Positions 19,069 to 29,382 are shown, counted from the stretch's first letter. The stretch: 64,000 nt of DNA from Acinetobacter sp. ANC 3813 (GCF_002135435.1 NZ_NEGK01000013.1:21136-85135), one strand, 5' to 3'. Notes: generated from the sequence alone by a model not told the origin. Program-made: numbers and translations.

Positions 19069-22000
19069 TTATCGCTCCTGACCTGACTCTAGAGATAAAT
19101 TACTGTGCGCAGCGCGGCGGCCAAATAAATCTTCATCAAATTTGAATCTGAATCTAAGATACGCGCCCTCACCTGTTGAACTGGTATTTGCCAATTCATC
19201 ATCCTGGTAACCCAAAAAGTTATAGCCTGCAGATACCCAAAGATTGGTGGCCAGCAAATAGCCGAGCTCTGCACCCGCTAAGTAGCGGATACCGCCGCCA
19301 TGATTCGCCCATAAGGCACCTGTCTGCAGGCTGAAATCCCACTTCTCATTTATATCGTAAATTACGCGACCACTTAACAGCTGTGTTAAAGCATTGCTGC
19401 TAATGCTGTATTCATCCAGTTCTGACCATTTTGCGGCATACTGCCCAGACAGCATCAGTTTACGTTCTGGATGATAATTCACATGCGCAGAAGCGACATA
19501 AGACTGGCGTTTAAACTCAGATTCTAAATCGGTCGCATTGTCTTCATAGTAGTATTCAAATTTAGACAATAAATCGAATTTGTTCTGTTCCGCATCGCGC
19601 CATGCTAAACCCAGCTGGAAGCGGTCACGCAGATGATCCCCTTGGTCTTTATTGTCTATAAAGTTCAGGGTATTTTTGGTCAGCACAGTTGCCACTTCTG
19701 ACAATTTATAGGCATATGCAATCGAGTTTAGCAATGTATCCGAACTGTCAGAGCGGCGGCCTTCAATACGTGTTGTCGCTTTCCAATTGTCTTTAGCTAA
19801 ATACTCTAAGCCTAAGCTAATTGCTGTTGCATCATTGCCTGTATTTTCAGCTTTTTGCGATAGAGTCTGGATACGCTCAAAACTGCTGCTCACGTATACA
19901 CGCGGCTTAATCTGCCAGCGGTTGCGTAAACCCAACGCCGCTTCCGCTTCACGGTTAGACATACCGTCTGCGACCCGGTATTCGCTGAACGCAGAACCGT
20001 CTTTCATATAATTGCTGGAAATACCAAATACGGTGCTGTTGGTTTCTTCCGTGGTATTCATGGAATACAGGCCATCAATAGCAGAAATCAATTCATGACG
20101 GGCATACAGTTCAGTATTTGGCAGTACTTTTACTGTTCCGCCCACCGACAGCACTTGCTTCTCAGAATCTGACAAATCCTGTTCATATTCTGCAAAAGCC
20201 GTTGCGCCCTTCCACGGCAGTTTACCTGTAAATTTAATGCGGCCCGTGGTGCCTTTATATGCGCCTAGACCATCAGTGGCTACCGTTGCGCCCTTTTCAG
20301 TTTCATCATAAAAACGCAAGCCCAGCTCTACCGCCAACACTTTAAATAAATTGCGTTCTAAACTTGCAGAAAGGCCTGTACGGATGCCAGCATTGTTTTG
20401 GTCTTCTGTACGGATGGCTTCTAAACGTGCCAAACCTACTTTTTCAACAGGCACAGATGCTTTAATGCCGCTTTCTTTTCTGCCTGCACTGATGGTCGCT
20501 GCATCGTTTTGAAAACCTGCATCCGCCTGCTGATGATAAGCGCGCACATTGGCAAAGCTTGGCGTGTACTCAAATTCAACACGCGCCGCTGTACCATCAT
20601 TCTGATTAGATGCTTGGCTGTTGATTTCTGTCAGCTGATCTGCAGTGCTATCGGTGTTTTTAGACTGCGCAACTTCTGCAATGAATTTGCCGTGCTGACC
20701 AACTTTAACCACAGTATTTACACTGGCAATTTGCTCTTCTTGCAAAGGATCATTGCTTTGGACAAAAGAACCGCCGATTTTCATATTGTCTTTGAGGGCA
20801 TAGCTGAAGCTTAGGCCGCCAACTTCATACTCTTCACCAATTTCATCTGCTTCTACCGTAATGCGGATGTAATTTGGGTTCAGATCTTTGTCTACACTGG
20901 CAACAGACTGTTTTAAATAAATGCTGTTGCTATAGCTGTCAATTTCATAATCACTGAAACGGGTCAATGTTTGCTTGGCAATAATCAGTCCAGGATTATT
21001 GCGGTCACGGGTCAGCACTTCAACTTTTTCACTGTTTTCTAAGATCAAATCATTTGCAATTGAACCCAAGCTGTATGGGCCAGTAATGCCCATAGCGCGG
21101 TTTTCCGTCACAATTTGGCGTGACTTGGTTTGCGCCGCAAAGGCAGACGCTTGCAGCTTATCCCCATCATGCCCCAGCTTAATACCGGTTAGTGAACGGT
21201 TATATTGGCCTAATGCCAGCCCCTCATCTTTTTCTGTACGGGTCATATAATCGCCATACATGGCATACGAACGGCCTTTGTCTAAACGCACGTATAATTT
21301 GCTGGTCGACTGCGCCTCGAAACCTTTGGCTGCGGCATCGCCATAGACTGGATAGTATTCATCTGGCTGAATATCGCGGAATAAGCGCTGTTTCGAGCTT
21401 TTGTCTGAATCATAAGCCAACGTCAGCAAGTAGTCGCCTTTCACTTTGCCTTTAATGAACATAGCCGCGCGGCCAGTAACCGAATTTCCACCCCAATCTG
21501 CCAGCTCATTCAGCTCAGTTTCAAAGCCGTCATTTTTATTGACGCTGTGCAGCTGATTGCGGTCAAACTGATTAAAGTTGATTGCGCCTTCAATTAAACC
21601 CACAGCCACTAAAGGACGCAGATCGGCTTGAAATTGCAGATCAATTTCCTGCGACATCAGACCGCTTGTGACGCGCAGCTTGCCGCGGCCGGGAACATTC
21701 GGCGCAATGACAGGCACAATCATTTCACCGCCTTCAATAAAGGTTTGAATGCCCGGTTCGCTCGGATTTAAATCCGGCAGATCGATGAGGCCAAGATCGC
21801 TTTCTAAAGTCAGCGCTGTGCGGGTTGCAGCTTTAACGCCGTGCTGATCCTGCAGCTGTATCGCAATCTGCAGTATATCTCGGCCATTGGCCATCACAGG
21901 CTGAGCAGCCTTCAGCTGAAGTTTTTTGATTTCACCCGGTACAATCACATTCACGCTTTGGCTTTCACGCACATTGCCAAAAACGTCCAGCTGCTGCACT

Positions 22001-25000
22001 TGAATCGTGTTTTTGCCTTCCCGCAAGGCCACGCCCACATATTCAACGCCCTGCTTACGCAGTTCATCCAATACTGCCAATTTGCCGCGCTGCTTGTCCT
22101 GAACCGCCGCGCCATTGACCAAAATTTGTAATGTTGCGCCAGCCGCGCCTTGTGCCTGAATAGACGTTTGCGCAAAGGGTAAAATTTGCCCCTCTTTCAA
22201 ATTCAGGATTTCTAGCGCATTGCTGTCACTGCGTTTTAGGTATTCTTCTAAATTGACTAAAACAGGCGGCTTGACTGGATCAATAGCCAATTGCATTTTA
22301 GATGCTGCCGAATCTGTTTCACGGTTCAGCAAACAGTTCTGATCATTGTCATTTGCCAAGCAGCCTTGCGTGTTTTCATTGCGGATGCTGCTTTCAATAA
22401 ACGATGGCGCATCAATCGACAATTGCTTAGTCACCGCTTTTTCCAAATTGAAATTGCTTTGATTAATTTTGTCTTGGCGTTTTTGAATCATCGCATTTAA
22501 AGGCGCAGAACATTCGCCTGCCTGATCAGCAATCGCGAAATCAGCACGATGCAGCTCACTACGTTTCACATCCACAAAACGGCTCGATGGATCACCGGCA
22601 TTGCGGTTGGATTGAAGAATCAATTCACTGCCTGCAGGCAAAGTAGTTCGGTCTAATTTTAATACATGTGTTTTAGGCGAAATGCCGTAAAAGTCATATT
22701 TCCCTTCATGGTCGGTAATCACATAACTGCCGTCTTCCATGTACAGGCGCACGCCCGGTACGCCTAATTCGCCTGCGTCCTGCATGCCATTGCGGTTGCA
22801 GTCTGCATAGACTTTACCGACAACAAAAGCATCTGCGCCGAACACTCCAGCACGCACTTTAATTTTAGCCTGTGCCTCATTTGAGCTTAAACCTGCCGCA
22901 TCAACTGCCCGCGCACGGTTAATCCCGTCGCCATTTAAGGCATTTGGCCCAACCAATACGCGGTATTCAATTTTTGCACTGCTATTGACTGCCAAGTCCC
23001 CTAAGCCAAGTGTTAAATACGGCCCTTTGCCGCCTAAAGGGTCAGACACTGGCTTACCGTCAACTCGCATGGTATTTGGCACATAGCTGAAACCGCGCGG
23101 CAGTGTATCCTGCAATTTAACATCGCGCGCCAAAATATCGCTGTGATTGGTCACTTCAATGCTGTAATTGGTAAAATCACCCAATTCAACACTGCTGTCC
23201 AAAGCGGTTTTTTTCACCATCAAACCCGACTCGGTTTGCATCGGGTCAAGCGGAATATCAATATTTAATGCAGGGCTTATAGCGGAAAGATTGAAAACGC
23301 CGCCATATGAATATGCTGAATGTACTGCCATGCCATTGAAAGATGAAATCGGATACAAACCCTGATCGCTGGCAAAAGTATAGTGTTTGCTTGCAATGGT
23401 CGACGTATCAATTAAAAACTTATAATTGCCTGGAATCACTTGCGGGTAAATAAATTCACCTGCCGCATTGGTGACTTGTTTGGCAGGAATTGATTTTAAT
23501 TCACCAGTGCTGCGGTCAATTTCAAATGCAACATTGTTGCCAACAGGCTGATCATTTTCATCCACCAAAATGACGGTCGCGCCTGCAATCGGCTGCAGTG
23601 TTTTAGCATCAAAAACAATGCCATATGGATCAATTAAAACTTGAGTAGACACATCTTGGATTGAGCCAGCCACCTGTCCTTGCGCATCAAGGCATTCAAT
23701 CAGGCTGACATTCACTTCATCGCGCTTCAAAGTCTGCAGCTTTGCATCTGCTAAATTCTTTTGCGCATTTTCTTCAGTATCAAAGCTGAATTGGAAAATG
23801 CCGGAGTTCACATCACTTTCCAGTGCTGAAACCACCAAAACATCGCCTGTTAATTTGGACTGGATTTGTACACGCACCTGCTCTTTTTCAAAACGGTTCG
23901 CATTGCACATCGCCGCATTGGATTTTAAATAAACTGGCGCATTGACTTTGCCCGAATACAGGCTGTTTTGAAAATCTGCTGTGGTACTGTCAATGGTTGC
24001 CTTGCCCAGCACCTGTGTTGCAACTTTATTTGAAACTGTTTTTTTATCATTCTGAGCGACATTATGTAAAACATAGGCTTCGTTGACTAACGTTGCCGCG
24101 CTTAAATCCGCAGCAGTTTTTACTGTCAGTTTGATAACGCTTTTTTGCCCTGCAGCAAAAGGCTTGTTGTAGCCCATGACCGCATAATCAACTTTGCTTT
24201 TGTCTGCAGGAAATGCAGTGGAATATTGGCCTTCCGCGATTTTATATAAAGCCACAGCTGATAGATCATGTTCTGCAGATTGAATGTCTTCAAAAACAGT
24301 ATTGGCAGGCAACGGATCTTCAACAATCACCCACGGTTCTTTTTTACCATCAACCATGACTTGTGCAGGTGATACCGGCAAAGATGCCGCATTCGTCACG
24401 GTCAATGTATAGTTAATGCGCTGTGACTGATGATTTGCTGTCAGGCGCTGCTGATCAACTTCTTTTTCTATTTTAAGTTTCGGCGTATAGACCGCAACTG
24501 GATCTAGAACCGTTTTTTGCTGTTCAGGCTCTTCACGAATTTGCGCCGTCAGCGGCAATTCTAAAGTCGACTGGTCTTTGGTTTGCAGCGATGTATCTGC
24601 AATCACCCAAAGATAAACGGTCTGATTGGGCTGCAGCTGCAAGCCATTTGTAATTAAAGAATCTGAAACATCGTAGACACCGTCTTTATTGGCATCGATG
24701 TAAATTTTGACATTTGTTAAATCATTGATTGATGCAATTTTAAAATCAAACCATGCATCGGTATTGCTGGTATTGGTAATTTGATTCAGCCAAACAACTT
24801 TCGAGCCTGCTTCCACCTGTTTTAATTGATCTGGGAAAAGCTCTAAGCCATAAAATTTAGCCACTTCTATATTTACAGCATTAGATTGGGTGGTCCGCAG
24901 CAATTGACCGCCATTCAAGTCACTGACTTCATAACTTGCATAAGCAACGTTTTGAATCACTTGACCTGCCATTGGCATTGCCGCATGACCTTGTTGTGCA

Positions 25001-25074
25001 AAAAGCAAAGCAGACGCAAAAGCAGATGCAGAGAGCGCATCTATTTTTACATTCATAACTTTATTATTTGACAT
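19069..25074 (-). CDS. Giant outer-membrane protein with DUF11, SdrD-B-like and barrel parts
   Basis: A 2001-residue exported protein. A signal peptide ends near GHAAMPMAG and is followed by an N-terminal module with QNVAYASYEV, echoed in the product of 25143-27920. A DUF11 module lies near residues 620-745 (VELGDFTNYSIEVTNHSDIL), then an SdrD-B/prealbumin-like module near 750-850 (GKVYADCNRNGMQDAGELGV). Ig-like segments follow at about 1000-1160. From about 1160 to the end, alternating hydrophobic strands with many Tyr, Asp and Gly look like a large outer-membrane barrel (for example KLYVRLDKGRSYAMYGDYMT). This would display the N-terminal modules on or under the outer membrane. The barrel assignment rests on composition and strand pattern only. 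Confidence 0.82.
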   Translation of the reverse strand: MSNNKVMNVKIDALSASAFASALLFAQQGHAAMPMAGQVIQNVAYASYEVSDLNGGQLLRTTQSNAVNIEVAKFYGLELFPDQLKQVEAGSKVVWLNQITNTSNTDAWFDFKIASINDLTNVKIYIDANKDGVYDVSDSLITNGLQLQPNQTVYLWVIADTSLQTKDQSTLELPLTAQIREEPEQQKTVLDPVAVYTPKLKIEKEVDQQRLTANHQSQRINYTLTVTNAASLPVSPAQVMVDGKKEPWVIVEDPLPANTVFEDIQSAEHDLSAVALYKIAEGQYSTAFPADKSKVDYAVMGYNKPFAAGQKSVIKLTVKTAADLSAATLVNEAYVLHNVAQNDKKTVSNKVATQVLGKATIDSTTADFQNSLYSGKVNAPVYLKSNAAMCNANRFEKEQVRVQIQSKLTGDVLVVSALESDVNSGIFQFSFDTEENAQKNLADAKLQTLKRDEVNVSLIECLDAQGQVAGSIQDVSTQVLIDPYGIVFDAKTLQPIAGATVILVDENDQPVGNNVAFEIDRSTGELKSIPAKQVTNAAGEFIYPQVIPGNYKFLIDTSTIASKHYTFASDQGLYPISSFNGMAVHSAYSYGGVFNLSAISPALNIDIPLDPMQTESGLMVKKTALDSSVELGDFTNYSIEVTNHSDILARDVKLQDTLPRGFSYVPNTMRVDGKPVSDPLGGKGPYLTLGLGDLAVNSSAKIEYRVLVGPNALNGDGINRARAVDAAGLSSNEAQAKIKVRAGVFGADAFVVGKVYADCNRNGMQDAGELGVPGVRLYMEDGSYVITDHEGKYDFYGISPKTHVLKLDRTTLPAGSELILQSNRNAGDPSSRFVDVKRSELHRADFAIADQAGECSAPLNAMIQKRQDKINQSNFNLEKAVTKQLSIDAPSFIESSIRNENTQGCLANDNDQNCLLNRETDSAASKMQLAIDPVKPPVLVNLEEYLKRSDSNALEILNLKEGQILPFAQTSIQAQGAAGATLQILVNGAAVQDKQRGKLAVLDELRKQGVEYVGVALREGKNTIQVQQLDVFGNVRESQSVNVIVPGEIKKLQLKAAQPVMANGRDILQIAIQLQDQHGVKAATRTALTLESDLGLIDLPDLNPSEPGIQTFIEGGEMIVPVIAPNVPGRGKLRVTSGLMSQEIDLQFQADLRPLVAVGLIEGAINFNQFDRNQLHSVNKNDGFETELNELADWGGNSVTGRAAMFIKGKVKGDYLLTLAYDSDKSSKQRLFRDIQPDEYYPVYGDAAAKGFEAQSTSKLYVRLDKGRSYAMYGDYMTRTEKDEGLALGQYNRSLTGIKLGHDGDKLQASAFAAQTKSRQIVTENRAMGITGPYSLGSIANDLILENSEKVEVLTRDRNNPGLIIAKQTLTRFSDYEIDSYSNSIYLKQSVASVDKDLNPNYIRITVEADEIGEEYEVGGLSFSYALKDNMKIGGSFVQSNDPLQEEQIASVNTVVKVGQHGKFIAEVAQSKNTDSTADQLTEINSQASNQNDGTAARVEFEYTPSFANVRAYHQQADAGFQNDAATISAGRKESGIKASVPVEKVGLARLEAIRTEDQNNAGIRTGLSASLERNLFKVLAVELGLRFYDETEKGATVATDGLGAYKGTTGRIKFTGKLPWKGATAFAEYEQDLSDSEKQVLSVGGTVKVLPNTELYARHELISAIDGLYSMNTTEETNSTVFGISSNYMKDGSAFSEYRVADGMSNREAEAALGLRNRWQIKPRVYVSSSFERIQTLSQKAENTGNDATAISLGLEYLAKDNWKATTRIEGRRSDSSDTLLNSIAYAYKLSEVATVLTKNTLNFIDNKDQGDHLRDRFQLGLAWRDAEQNKFDLLSKFEYYYEDNATDLESEFKRQSYVASAHVNYHPERKLMLSGQYAAKWSELDEYSISSNALTQLLSGRVIYDINEKWDFSLQTGALWANHGGGIRYLAGAELGYLLATNLWVSAGYNFLGYQDDELANTSSTGEGAYLRFRFKFDEDLFGRRAAHSNLSLESGQER

Positions 25075-25142
25075 AACCCCAACCTAAAAAAAGAAATACA
25101 GAAGAACGGCCCCTTCCTAAAAAGAGGCTGTGAATATAAACA

Positions 25143-27920
25143 TTATTTATTTTGAACTTTTACAGCAAAGTCTAAAGTTGCTGAAGCAGCTGGCGTCAAT
25201 GTTCCAACGGCATAACTGATTTGACCATTGCTCTCTGTTGCAGCAGCTGGTTTGATCGAACCAGCCTGAAGCACGGTGTAGCTCGGCACCATATCAGTCA
25301 ATGTGACATTTTTCGCTTCAGCATTACCTTCATTGGTCGCAACGATACGGTAATACACACACTCGCCCGGTTTTGCTTTCAAATCTGTCGTTACATAAGT
25401 CGTTGGGGCAGTCGTACAGTCAGCCGAAAGCGCTTGGGTTTTCAACAAACGCACTTGACCTAAGTTGATCACGGTACGGTCTGTCACCAATACATTTGCT
25501 GGCTTGTTGCCGCCTGTCGGCTTGAAAGTCACAATCGTTGTATCAGATTCACCAGCTGTAGCAGTCGCTGGCGCTTCAACTTTGACAAGAATCGTTACCG
25601 CTTCATTTTGCGATAAACCCGAAGCTGTGTTGTAGCTGTTGATTTTTTTCAAAATATTGGTCAACGATGTATTGCGATCTGCAGCCGATGCACCCGTAAT
25701 CAACTCATCAGAAGTCATGAGGCCATCGTTGTTGATGTCTACATAAACTGATGTGTTCACGCCTTGAAGCGTAGAAGTCCAGTCAATTTCCAGCGGGTAT
25801 TTCGTTTCCGCTTCCAGCACGTTGCCAGTATTGGTCAGCGTATGGCTATATACAATTGTACCGCCTGGGGCAACCTGACCTTGACGGTCTGGCGTGAAGG
25901 TCAATTGACGCTGTTCAGCTACTTTTACATTAAAGGTAATGTCATCCTTTGTACCTGTAGACGGCGATTGGATTTCAACTTTAATGTCTTTTGCAGTATC
26001 AGCCGGCGTGCCTGCTGGCGGTGTAACGACCAAGCAGAAACTTTGTGAGCCGCCAGCTGCAATATTGCCTGAATTGGCTGCTTTTGCAGTTGTACAATTT
26101 CCAGATGAATCCTTCTCAAACACTTCCGCAACCCAGCCCGTTGGAATATTTGGAACTGTGATGACATAGTTGTCTGGAATATTGCCTTGGTTCTTAATGG
26201 TGACATCAAAAGTTACAGGCGTTGCCGGCGGGGTAACTGCACTTTCTACAGGAGTTGATGTACCTGTACCCACACCCTTGTCTTTAGTTGGATCATTTTT
26301 GTCTGGACGGTTAACCAAATCCACTTTGTTTTCAGTGAGTTCAGAAATAACCAGTTTCAATGTATCTTTTTGCGCGTTTTTAACCGATGTGCTGACTAAA
26401 GTCACACCCACACCCGGTTGCACAACTTTTTCACCAGTAGGCAAAGTCACGCGCACTACAAACTGACCTGTTGCACCTGCAGCAATTGGACCAGTGTCTA
26501 CAATACCGTCACCATTGGTATCGGTTACTGGCGTACTGCCGTCCGCTTTCAAGATTTCTACAATCGCACCTGTAGGCAAAATACCAAAACCAGTAAGTGC
26601 AGTTTTGTCTACAGTTAAGTTATAAGTGTCAGTGCTGTTGCCGCGGTTATGCACGACCACTGGATCCGTTGAACTGTCGCCAAAAACCACTGGCAAGCCT
26701 TGTTTGCCTGCTACAGTAATTAAGTCGTCGCCATTTGTAGAAGTTTGACCATCTTTAAACGCATCAGTTTTAGAATCGTTTAATGATCCGTCATAAGTAC
26801 CTTCAACCGTTACGATAGACGGGTTTGATGGCACTGTTGTGGTATCGGTCGTAGTCGGAGGAGTATTCGGCTCCGAAGGAACATCCGTCATTTCCAAAGG
26901 AACTTTAGGACTGGTCGGATCACTTGGAATAGACGGCTTACCATCTGGATCTGCATATGCAGTGTTTTTAATATCGCCTGCGTTGGTTGTTTCCAAAACC
27001 TTAACTTTAAATGTTAATTTACGTGAAGTATTGGCATCTAAAGTGTCTAAATTGAATAAAAAAGCACGTTTGGTAGCATCATATTCAAATTTATCTGCAG
27101 TATCTTTTGCATCTGTTAATGCTGTTGTACTGCCGTTAAAACGTCCAGATCCAGTAACAAATACAACGTTTTTTGGCAATACGTCAAAAATTGCAACATT
27201 GGTTGCCGCTGCATTACCCGTGTTTTTAAAGGTTAAGGTGTATTCAATTTCCTTACCTGCTTGAGTCACGCTGACACTGGCTGCTTTGGTAATTTGCAGT
27301 ACTGCACCAGTCGTGATTTTAGTCGTATCAATATTTGAAACTGTGCTGACTGTGTACAAAGAAGCAGATTGAGCTGTAGCAGTGACCTGCAATTTATCCA
27401 GCTGGCCTTGGGTTGCCGTGCTTGGCGTGGTTGCAACGACAACCAGTCCTACAGATTCACCTGCATTGAGTTCAATCAAACTCGCACTAGTAAGTGCCGT
27501 ATTGTTATCCGCTACACCGTTTTTGTCACGGTCAATATAGATCGCAAATTTTCCGCCATTGGTAAAATCAAATGTCGTAACGCCTGTTTCATCAATATCA
27601 TTTAATGAAATGCTGAACTTATCTGTGCCATTACCTGTGTTGGTTAAAATATGCGAGAAAGTTACCTGGCCATTTGGCGTCGTTTGCGCTTCGCGGTCAG
27701 CTTCTAAGGTAAAGCTGCCGATTTGCGCAACCAAAGTTTTCACTTCATTCGAAGTAACAACCTGAACCTTGCCAGTATTGTCAGTATAGCTTGCTGTTGC
27801 AACGTTACTGATGTTTGTTCCCGCCAAAGGCACTGCTGCCATAGCTTGACTGCTGAGTGAAACCCCGCCAGCAACTGCAAGAGCAGCAGCTACTGTACTT
27901 AATTTAAAAGTATTTTTCAT
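25143..27920 (-). CDS. Exported DUF11-type repeat protein, 925 aa
   Basis: A secreted beta-rich protein. The ATG at 27920 gives MKNTFKLSTVAAALAVAGGV, a clear signal peptide ending near QAMAAVPL. A GTG four codons earlier is less likely. The N-terminal NVATASYTDN motif matches the start of the 2001-residue protein. Several DUF11-like modules follow, with wording such as YTLTFKNTGNAAATNVAIFD and ECVYYRIVATNEGNAEAKNV. A Pro/Thr/Ser-rich linker near residues 345-375 probably separates two halves. Long runs of Thr, Asn and Asp and short 'DxNxDG'-like turns suggest calcium-binding turns. It lies 68 bp upstream of the giant gene in the same operon. Confidence 0.82.
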   Translation of the reverse strand: MKNTFKLSTVAAALAVAGGVSLSSQAMAAVPLAGTNISNVATASYTDNTGKVQVVTSNEVKTLVAQIGSFTLEADREAQTTPNGQVTFSHILTNTGNGTDKFSISLNDIDETGVTTFDFTNGGKFAIYIDRDKNGVADNNTALTSASLIELNAGESVGLVVVATTPSTATQGQLDKLQVTATAQSASLYTVSTVSNIDTTKITTGAVLQITKAASVSVTQAGKEIEYTLTFKNTGNAAATNVAIFDVLPKNVVFVTGSGRFNGSTTALTDAKDTADKFEYDATKRAFLFNLDTLDANTSRKLTFKVKVLETTNAGDIKNTAYADPDGKPSIPSDPTSPKVPLEMTDVPSEPNTPPTTTDTTTVPSNPSIVTVEGTYDGSLNDSKTDAFKDGQTSTNGDDLITVAGKQGLPVVFGDSSTDPVVVHNRGNSTDTYNLTVDKTALTGFGILPTGAIVEILKADGSTPVTDTNGDGIVDTGPIAAGATGQFVVRVTLPTGEKVVQPGVGVTLVSTSVKNAQKDTLKLVISELTENKVDLVNRPDKNDPTKDKGVGTGTSTPVESAVTPPATPVTFDVTIKNQGNIPDNYVITVPNIPTGWVAEVFEKDSSGNCTTAKAANSGNIAAGGSQSFCLVVTPPAGTPADTAKDIKVEIQSPSTGTKDDITFNVKVAEQRQLTFTPDRQGQVAPGGTIVYSHTLTNTGNVLEAETKYPLEIDWTSTLQGVNTSVYVDINNDGLMTSDELITGASAADRNTSLTNILKKINSYNTASGLSQNEAVTILVKVEAPATATAGESDTTIVTFKPTGGNKPANVLVTDRTVINLGQVRLLKTQALSADCTTAPTTYVTTDLKAKPGECVYYRIVATNEGNAEAKNVTLTDMVPSYTVLQAGSIKPAAATESNGQISYAVGTLTPAASATLDFAVKVQNK

Positions 27921-27960
27921 ACAAAAGTCCACGGATGAGATCTTCTAAAGACCAAAAAAA

Positions 27961-28446
27961 TTATTCTGATGCGTTCACTTTTACTCGAGCTGAAATCGAA
28001 ATTTTTTGCTTCGGTTTCAATTCAGAGACATTCCATTGCAGAACGCGGTATTCGCTTAAAGGGACTTTGACTTTTTTTCCATTGACGACTTTTTCTAAGG
28101 GTGCTTTAGCAAAAGTCACACCATCTGTAGAAGCATAGGCATTGGCAGGAAGACTCTGACCCATATACGAAACTTGGGCTGGCAGAGGCAAATTCAGTTT
28201 TAAGTTCTTCAAACTTGCAGATGAAATATTTGAATAATCGACACGGTACTCCAGCACACTATTTGGCTTGACTTGGTCTTCCGCCTTTAGTTCTTTTTGG
28301 ATATTTTTTGAAGCGTCGATAATTTGGAAAACATGCATTTGTGCATTTAATGAATTGTTATTTGCATGAACAGCAGCAGATGTGAACAACAATACAGCAG
28401 ATGTACAAAATGCAGAGACGATCGGTTGGTAAGTTTTATTCAGCAT
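27961..28446 (-). CDS. Small exported protein with a DUF11-like fold, 161 aa
   Basis: First gene of the leftward surface operon. A signal peptide (ending near AAVHANNNSL) precedes one beta-sandwich-like module: VLEYRVDYSNISSASLKNLK, then VLQWNVSELKPKQKISISAR, the pattern of a single DUF11 repeat. The start is taken at the ATG at 28446; a GTG two codons upstream is also possible. It ends about 40 bp before the 925-residue gene. It may act as a small partner or subunit of the larger proteins, which is inferred from shared fold and gene order. Confidence 0.75.
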   Translation of the reverse strand: MLNKTYQPIVSAFCTSAVLLFTSAAVHANNNSLNAQMHVFQIIDASKNIQKELKAEDQVKPNSVLEYRVDYSNISSASLKNLKLNLPLPAQVSYMGQSLPANAYASTDGVTFAKAPLEKVVNGKKVKVPLSEYRVLQWNVSELKPKQKISISARVKVNASE

Positions 28447-29046
28447 GGTCACAGCTCAAATTGCATACGATTTTGTATAAGTTTTGCATACTTTATGTAA
28501 TATTGGTACGTTTTTTTGCTAATTAGTTCACACTTTTTTATATTTTGTTTTTACAGTTTACAGAAGTGACAATTAATGTAACTCGGTATCTTTTTTTGGC
28601 AGTCTTAGCCGAATTTCTTATATTTTTTATGGTTTTTATAAATTTATTTATATTTCAAAAACTTAATTACATCTAAAAATAAGACTCATTTTTAGATTAA
28701 ATTTTCCATTTAAATTTTAAACATGAGTGACATTTTTTGTCAGTTATAAATAATTTAAAGTCAAGTTTGTTTTTTTTCAAAAAACGCTCAAAATAGCAAC
28801 TTCCTTATTATTAATAAGACTACTGTAATCATTTGATATATTATTTTGAGATATACATCACGTTTATTTTGTGCCGTATTCAACCGCTCCCTGAGACGGA
28901 TGCCTGATTTTTTGATGACGAAAATGATCATTTCGCTCAATTATATTTATTTAAAAAATACAAAAAAAATAAATATCACATACGCTAAATATATAAGAAC
29001 AAATGAACCACTTATTTATTTCTATTTAAAATCTAAAAAAAGGCAT
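28447..29046. other. AT-rich non-coding region upstream of the surface operon
   Basis: About 600 bp with very high AT content and no convincing gene. It must hold the promoter of the leftward operon. A weak candidate on the minus strand is TTACAT near 28503 with TATACA/TACAAA near 28480, but spacing is poor. The unusual AT richness and length upstream of an exported-protein operon would suit silencing by H-NS-like proteins (inference). Confidence 0.35.
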
Positions 29047-29077
29047 AAAAAAACCCAATCATATGATTGGGTTTTTT
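29047..29077 (-). terminator. Terminator of tRNA-Ser copy 1
   Basis: A near-perfect palindrome of CCCAATCAT/ATGATTGGG flanked by A and T runs lies 5 bp beyond the tRNA 3' end on the minus strand. Confidence 0.85.
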
Positions 29078-29082
29078 GAATT

Positions 29083-29173
29083 TGGCGGAAGCGGTGAGAT
29101 TCGAACTCACGGAGGGGTATAAGCCCTCGTCGGTTTTCAAGACCGGTGCATTAAACCGCTCTGCCACGCTTCC
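29083..29173 (-). tRNA. tRNA-Ser(UGA), copy 1
   Basis: A 91-nt class II tRNA on the minus strand with encoded CCA. The acceptor stem GGAAGCG pairs with CGCTTCC, and the anticodon loop CTTGAAA carries UGA. There is a long variable arm and the T arm contains GTTCGAATC. It is identical along its whole length to the copy at 63321-63411. The tRNA lies outside the island and is uninterrupted. Confidence 0.97.
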
Positions 29174-29331
29174 ATGGGCGCTATCATATAAATAAAACTT
29201 AAATATGGCAAATATTTTTATCGTTAGATCTGATCAATCATCTAAAAAATATTCAATTTATTTCACAAATATTTATACACGTACAAGAACACAATCAAAA
29301 GAGAATAGAAGACGAATAATTTAGCCCATAA

Positions 29332-29363
29332 AAAAAGCCCCTGTATCACTACAGGGGCTTTTT
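29332..29363 (-). terminator. Terminator left behind from tRNA-Ser copy 2
   Basis: GCCCCTGTA (29337-29345) pairs with TACAGGGGC (29350-29358), with A and T runs on both sides. It directly precedes the 17-bp tRNA fragment at 29366, so before the island inserted it probably ended the second tRNA-Ser transcript. Confidence 0.75.
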
Positions 29364-29365
29364 GA

Positions 29366-29382
29366 ATTTGGCGGAAGCGGTG
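29366..29382. repeat. Left attachment site of the island (fragment of tRNA-Ser 3' end)
   Basis: ATTTGGCGGAAGCGGTG is identical to 63318-63334, where it forms the 3' end of the intact second tRNA-Ser. Identity stops at the next base on both sides, as expected for an att core. The integrase gene starts 150 bp inside. Confidence 0.85.

Noticed and set aside
26839..27264. 141-residue plus-strand frame inside the 925-residue surface gene
   Set aside because: Antisense shadow with low-complexity Val/Ser/Gly runs caused by Thr/Asn-rich codons on the other strand.
29083..29173. Possible att site in tRNA-Ser copy 1
   Set aside because: Its 3' end faces away from the island, and the left core is the separate 17-bp fragment at 29366.
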